Positions 5,837 to 9,354 of a stretch of 9,354 nt of DNA are shown here, piece by piece; positions within the stretch are counted from its first letter, which is position 1, and every line of letters begins with the position of its first letter. Where the stretch lies: assembly GCA_947488645.1 (NCBI GenBank), contig CANLAC010000041.1:1-9354 (forward strand), read 5' to 3'. Below the pieces are notes generated by a model, which worked only from the letters and a program-made list of their open reading frames with translations, did no database searches and was not told the DNA's origin. Both the position numbers and the translations under genes were made by a program. Source of the DNA: Actinomycetota bacterium (lineage in GTDB: Bacteria; Actinomycetota; Actinomycetes; Nanopelagicales; Nanopelagicaceae).

Positions 5837-7000
5837 GTGGATCTCTTTGAATACCAAGCCCGAGATATCTTTGAAAAACATGGCGTACCTGTTTTAGCTG
5901 CAGCAACTGCAACAACAGCAGATGAAGCAGAAAAAGCTGCAACAACAATTGGCGGCAAGGTTGTAGTCAAAGCTCAGGTCAAAGTTGGTGGACGAGGAAA
6001 AGCAGGTGGCGTAAAGCTTGCTGAAAACCCACAAGATGCTCGTGAAAAAGCTGGCGCAATCCTTGGAATGGATATCAAGGGTCACACTGTTCGCACAGTA
6101 ATGATTGCAGCAGCAGCTCCTATTGAAGCCGAGTACTACCTTTCAATTTTGTTAGACCGCTCAAACCGAACATTTCTCGTAATGGCATCTGTTTCAGGTG
6201 GAATGGATATCGAAGAGGTTGCACATACTGCACCTGAAAAGCTTGCAAAGATTCCTGTCTCTGCAGTTGATGGAATTTCACTTGCTAAGGCAAAAGAGAT
6301 TGTTGCAGCAGCAGCATTTCCTGCAGATGTTGCAGATCAAGTTGCACAGGTATTGCTTAAGTTATGGGATGTTTTCCAAGGTGAAGATGCAACCCTTGTG
6401 GAAGTAAATCCCTTGGTGAAAACAAATGATGGAAAAATTATTGCCCTAGATGGCAAGGTAACTCTTGATGAGAACGCTGATTTCCGTCAGCCTGATCACC
6501 AATCACTGGTTGACCAAGATGCAGAAAATCCTTTAGAGGCTGCAGCCAAAGAAAAGGGTCTTAACTACGTCAAGCTTGATGGCCAGGTTGGAATCATCGG
6601 AAACGGTGCAGGACTTGTTATGAGCACACTCGATGTTGTCGCATATGCCGGCGAAAAGCATGGCGGAGTCCGTCCAGCTAACTTCTTAGATATTGGTGGC
6701 GGAGCATCTGCACAGATCATGGCCGATGGTCTTTCAATTATCTTGGGAGATGCTGATGTAAAGAGCGTTTTTGTTAACGTTTTCGGCGGCATTACATCCT
6801 GTGATGCAGTAGCAAGTGGAATTGTTCAGGCCCTTGAATTACTTGGTTCTAAGGCAACAAAGCCAATTGTTGTTCGACTAGATGGAAACAATGTTGTTGA
6901 AGGTAGAGCTATTTTGGCTAAAGCTGCGCATCCATTAGTTGAGCAGGCAGACACGATGGATGGAGCAGCAAATCGCGCTGCAGAATTGGCGGCGAAGTAA
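5837..7000 (+). CDS. sucC: Succinyl-CoA synthetase (ADP-forming) beta subunit
   Basis: Beta subunit of the cytosolic TCA-cycle enzyme that converts succinyl-CoA, phosphate and NDP to succinate, CoA and NTP; the beta subunit binds nucleotide and succinate. The protein has 387 residues, the usual length. It opens with the ATP-grasp signature MDLFEYQARDIFEKHGVPV and carries QVKVGGRGKAGGVK (47-60), the Mg2+ site VEVNPL (188-193, N191) and ALDGK (203-207, D205). The C-terminal ligase domain has GNGAGL (255-260), FLDIGGGA (283-290) and FVNVFGGITSCD (312-323). The start is GTG at 5837, the only codon giving the conserved N-terminus. The TAA overlaps the sucD ATG by one base (TAATG). Nucleotide preference (ADP or GDP) cannot be told from sequence. 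It is the first gene of a four-gene operon. Confidence 0.97.
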   Translation: MDLFEYQARDIFEKHGVPVLAAATATTADEAEKAATTIGGKVVVKAQVKVGGRGKAGGVKLAENPQDAREKAGAILGMDIKGHTVRTVMIAAAAPIEAEYYLSILLDRSNRTFLVMASVSGGMDIEEVAHTAPEKLAKIPVSAVDGISLAKAKEIVAAAAFPADVADQVAQVLLKLWDVFQGEDATLVEVNPLVKTNDGKIIALDGKVTLDENADFRQPDHQSLVDQDAENPLEAAAKEKGLNYVKLDGQVGIIGNGAGLVMSTLDVVAYAGEKHGGVRPANFLDIGGGASAQIMADGLSIILGDADVKSVFVNVFGGITSCDAVASGIVQALELLGSKATKPIVVRLDGNNVVEGRAILAKAAHPLVEQADTMDGAANRAAELAAK

Positions 7001-7881
7001 TGTCTATTTTTATTAACGATGCTAGCAAGGTCATTGTTCAGGGAATGACTGGTTCTGAAGGAACCAAGCACACCCGTCGTATGTTGGCTTCTGGCACAAA
7101 GATTGTTGGTGGAGTAACACCTGGTAAGGGTGGACAGGTTGTCGATATCGACGGCCATCAACTTCCTGTTTTCAACACTGTTGCTGAAGCAATGTCTGCA
7201 ACTGGTGCAAATGTTTCAGTTGTCTTTGTGCCACCTAAGTTTGCAAAGGCAGCCGTTATCGATGCAATTGACGCAACCATGCCATTGGTGGTTGTGATCA
7301 CTGAAGGTATTCCGGTTCATGACTCAGCAAGCTTCTATGCGTATTCGCAGACAAAGGGAACAACACAAATTATTGGACCTAACTGCCCAGGATTAATTAG
7401 CCCAGGAAAATCAAATGTTGGAATCATTCCTGCAGATATCACTAAAGCAGGACCTATTGGACTAGTTTCAAAGTCAGGAACTCTTACATACCAAATGATG
7501 TATGAGCTACGAGATATTGGATTTAGTACAGCAGTAGGTATCGGTGGAGATCCTGTTATTGGAACAACTCACATTGATTGCTTGCGCGCATTCCAAGATG
7601 ATCCAGAAACAACATCGATTGTTATGATCGGTGAAATTGGTGGAGATGCCGAAGAGCGTGCTGCAGCATTTATTGCGCAATATGTAACAAAGCCAGTTGT
7701 TGGTTACGTTGCAGGCTTTACTGCACCAGAAGGAAAGACAATGGGGCACGCAGGTGCAATCGTTTCTGGTTCTTCAGGAACAGCTCAAGGCAAGAAAGAT
7801 GCATTGGAAGCTGCTGGCGTAAAGGTTGGCCAAACACCTAGCGAAACCGCGCGTTTGTTACGCGCAATACTGGGTCGATAA
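7000..7881 (+). CDS. sucD: Succinyl-CoA synthetase (ADP-forming) alpha subunit
   Basis: Alpha subunit that binds CoA and carries the phosphohistidine intermediate of succinyl-CoA synthetase. The protein has 293 residues, standard length. The Rossmann CoA-binding domain begins MSIFINDASKVIVQGMTGSE with TGSEGTKHT at 17-25, followed by GGVTPGKGG (47-55 region), VVVITEGIP (97-105 region) and IGPNCPGLISPGK (125-137). The ligase domain has VSKSGTLTYQ (156-165), GIGGDP (180-185), IGEIGGDAEE (210-219) and the active-site GHAGAIV with phosphohistidine H250. The ATG overlaps the sucC stop by one base, so the two subunits are probably made at a 1:1 ratio by coupled translation. All key residues are present and the gene appears intact. 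Confidence 0.97.
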   Translation: MSIFINDASKVIVQGMTGSEGTKHTRRMLASGTKIVGGVTPGKGGQVVDIDGHQLPVFNTVAEAMSATGANVSVVFVPPKFAKAAVIDAIDATMPLVVVITEGIPVHDSASFYAYSQTKGTTQIIGPNCPGLISPGKSNVGIIPADITKAGPIGLVSKSGTLTYQMMYELRDIGFSTAVGIGGDPVIGTTHIDCLRAFQDDPETTSIVMIGEIGGDAEERAAAFIAQYVTKPVVGYVAGFTAPEGKTMGHAGAIVSGSSGTAQGKKDALEAAGVKVGQTPSETARLLRAILGR

Positions 7882-7883
7882 CA

Positions 7884-8963
7884 ATGATGACGCGGGTACT
7901 TGGAGCTGCATTGCCTCAAGTCCTGCGTAGCGTTGCGTGGCTTTTACTTCCAACATCTTTTATCGCACTCCTTGCCTGGGCTACAGCCGGCAGTGCAACA
8001 GGAAATACCGGAGATCCTTTGCGTGCAGCGCTCTGGATTTGGATCGGTGCGCACCAGATTCCTTTTTCATTAGCGCTTCCACCAACTGGTTTAGAAGGTT
8101 ACCTTTCCTACCTTCCACTTGGGGCACTTATTTTTCCAGTACTTGCAATCCGCAATGGCATCTCACGCACAATCGAGCGCTTGGACAATGATTCATCGTT
8201 AGTCGGTTCTGCTCGCGCAGTCTTTGCAGCCGGCTATACGCTCTTCGCACTCCTTGCTTCACTATTTTCAAAGACTGATGCAATTAAGCCTGTTTGGTAC
8301 TTTGCAATTCTCTACGTTTTGCCCTTTACGCTTTTGGTTGGCGCTACCGTTGGTCGCAAAGTTGCCCTCGGTCAAGGATTTCTTTTCGGATCACGCATCA
8401 TCGCTCTGTTGTTAGGTGCCTCTTCAATAATCTTTGGTCTGTGTTTGCTGCTGAATATTTCAATGGTGAAAAACCTAACTACTGTTTTACAACCTGGCAT
8501 CTTCGGCGGACTACTTCTATTGCTACTTAATATTTTGTATATTCCAAATGCAATCGTTGCCACCCTTGCCTATTTCTCAGGCGTTGGTTTTGCTGTCGGA
8601 TCAGGGACTTTAGTCTCACCGCTTTCATTTCGCTTGAACAAGATTCCGGCGATGCCTTTGTTGGGAGCACTTCCTGAAGGAAAATCAGCAATTGCCTTAA
8701 TCGGAATAGCCTTCATTATCTTTGCAGGTGCGCTCCTTGCCAGCTGGACAGTTGCTCTTAACCTCAAGGTCCTACAACAAAGCCTGATCGTTGCAATTGT
8801 TATTGCAGCATTTGTGGGGTATTCAGCAAGTGGGGCGTTAATTACAGATGCGATGTCTGCTGTTGGTGTTTCTCCATGGCAGTTCACGCTGGCGATAGCG
8901 GCAGAGTTAGGGGCAGGTGTGGCTTTGGCCCTCTATTTGCCTCGAATGATTAAACGCACATGA
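7884..8963 (+). CDS. DUF6350 family polytopic membrane protein of unknown function
   Basis: Integral membrane protein of 359 residues with about ten or eleven hydrophobic helices (roughly 16-36, 45-63, 72-90, 110-129, 138-158, 178-194, 208-226, 232-250, 275-295, 301-324, 335-354). The conserved stretch PNAIVATLAYFSGVGFAVGS (221-240) followed by GTLVSPLS, then IPAMPLLGALPEG (254-266), is what I associate with the actinobacterial DUF6350 family, which is found between sucD and purN in Actinobacteria. The N-terminus has no cleavable signal; MMTRVL..LPQVLRS is short and basic, and the C-terminus ends PRMIKRT, probably cytoplasmic. No transporter or enzyme motif is recognised. The gene starts 2 nt after the sucD stop with two tandem ATG codons (7884 or 7887) and overlaps purN by ATGA, so it is firmly part of the operon. 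Function unknown. Confidence 0.88.
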   Translation: MMTRVLGAALPQVLRSVAWLLLPTSFIALLAWATAGSATGNTGDPLRAALWIWIGAHQIPFSLALPPTGLEGYLSYLPLGALIFPVLAIRNGISRTIERLDNDSSLVGSARAVFAAGYTLFALLASLFSKTDAIKPVWYFAILYVLPFTLLVGATVGRKVALGQGFLFGSRIIALLLGASSIIFGLCLLLNISMVKNLTTVLQPGIFGGLLLLLLNILYIPNAIVATLAYFSGVGFAVGSGTLVSPLSFRLNKIPAMPLLGALPEGKSAIALIGIAFIIFAGALLASWTVALNLKVLQQSLIVAIVIAAFVGYSASGALITDAMSAVGVSPWQFTLAIAAELGAGVALALYLPRMIKRT

Positions 8964-9354
8964 GAAAGCGAGTAGTAATACTTGCTTCTGGAACAGGCTC
9001 ACTGACTCAAGCGATCATGGATGCAACAGAACTTGATATTCAAATTGTTGCAGTTGTATCAGATAGAGCAGATGCACAAGTTTTAGAGCGAGCAAAGAAA
9101 GCCAATATCAATACTTCAGTTATTGAGCTACAGGGCGATCGTGGGGCCTGGGATAAACAATTGTTTAACCAGGTAGATCAGTACCAACCAGATTTAGTCA
9201 TTAGCGCTGGATTCATGCGAATTTTGTCTGCTGAATTTGTAAGTACATTTCCAACAATCAATAGCCATCCTGCACTTCTTCCAGATTTTCCTGGAGCTCA
9301 TGCTGTCCGCGATGCTTTAGCTGCTGGTGTCACCGTGACAGGCACAACAGTCCA
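8960..9354 (+). CDS. purN: Phosphoribosylglycinamide formyltransferase, N-terminal part (cut by window end)
   Basis: Third-step enzyme of purine synthesis, transferring a formyl group from 10-formyl-tetrahydrofolate to GAR. The first 131 residues are visible. The N-terminus RVVILASGTGSLTQAIM (4-20) contains the phosphate-binding loop, VVSDRADA (32-39) follows strand 2, GFMRIL (84-89) is the folate-site segment, and NSHPALLPDFPGAHA (101-115) holds the catalytic Asn N101 and His H103. The catalytic Asp and the C-terminal third lie outside the window. The start ATG at 8960 overlaps the stop of the DUF6350 gene as ATGA and has no ribosome binding site of its own, so translation is likely coupled. 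The usual next gene in Actinobacteria is purH, which cannot be checked here. Confidence 0.95.
   Translation, partial: MRKRVVILASGTGSLTQAIMDATELDIQIVAVVSDRADAQVLERAKKANINTSVIELQGDRGAWDKQLFNQVDQYQPDLVISAGFMRILSAEFVSTFPTINSHPALLPDFPGAHAVRDALAAGVTVTGTTV

Noticed and set aside
6105..6316. GCA-repeat tracts in sucC (around 6106 and 6305)
   Set aside because: They are runs of the preferred alanine codon in conserved alanine-rich segments, not a microsatellite with separate function.
8570..8887. Minus-strand open frame of 105 codons opposite the DUF6350 gene
   Set aside because: It mirrors a membrane protein gene; the DUF6350 motifs and operon overlaps support only the plus strand.
1..9354. CRISPR array, insertion sequence, tRNA, riboswitch or prophage
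   Set aside because: No spaced repeats, terminal inverted repeats with transposase, cloverleaf or phage genes were seen on either strand; genes are packed with at most about 100 bp between them.

Overview
This 9.35 kb window looks like a compact chromosomal segment from an actinobacterium with low to moderate GC. The gene order sucC-sucD-DUF6350 membrane protein-purN is an actinobacterial arrangement. The pcrA/uvrD-type helicase and the actinobacterial-style Tad (Flp pilus type) genes fit the same phylum. Codons rich in A/T, almost no intergenic DNA and overlapping stop/start codons suggest a streamlined genome, such as the freshwater Nanopelagicales (acI) lineage. That lineage call is inference, because no rRNA or marker search was possible.

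Left part (1-2805): the C-terminal end of an unidentified plus-strand gene (1-144) runs head-on into a three-gene minus-strand operon. The operon encodes a CpaF/TadA secretion ATPase (2703-1663), a TadB-like platform protein (1666-950) and a TadC-like platform protein (953-141). The genes are joined by two ATGA overlaps. No pilin, TadE, prepilin peptidase or CpaE gene is visible, so this is only the motor and inner-membrane platform of a Tad system.

Middle (2806-5836): a PIG-L/LmbE-type zinc deacetylase gene (3531-2806, minus) and a PcrA/UvrD helicase gene (3558-5795, plus) diverge from only 26 bp of DNA. Two back-to-back -10 elements lie in that gap, so both genes are probably read as leaderless mRNAs.

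Right part (5837-9354): a plus-strand operon encodes both subunits of succinyl-CoA synthetase (sucC, sucD; TCA cycle), a DUF6350 polytopic membrane protein of unknown function, and the first 131 residues of PurN (purine synthesis), which is cut by the window end. Spacings are -1, +2 and -4 nt, so the four genes are probably co-transcribed and translationally coupled.

All four inferred promoters have a -10 of the form TAGRYT close to the start codon and poor -35 elements. I found no mobile element, CRISPR array, RNA gene or clear intrinsic terminator. The window reads mainly as housekeeping DNA. The points of interest are the pilin-less Tad platform, the compressed divergent promoter, a possible operator repeat before cpaF, and the uncharacterised DUF6350 gene.
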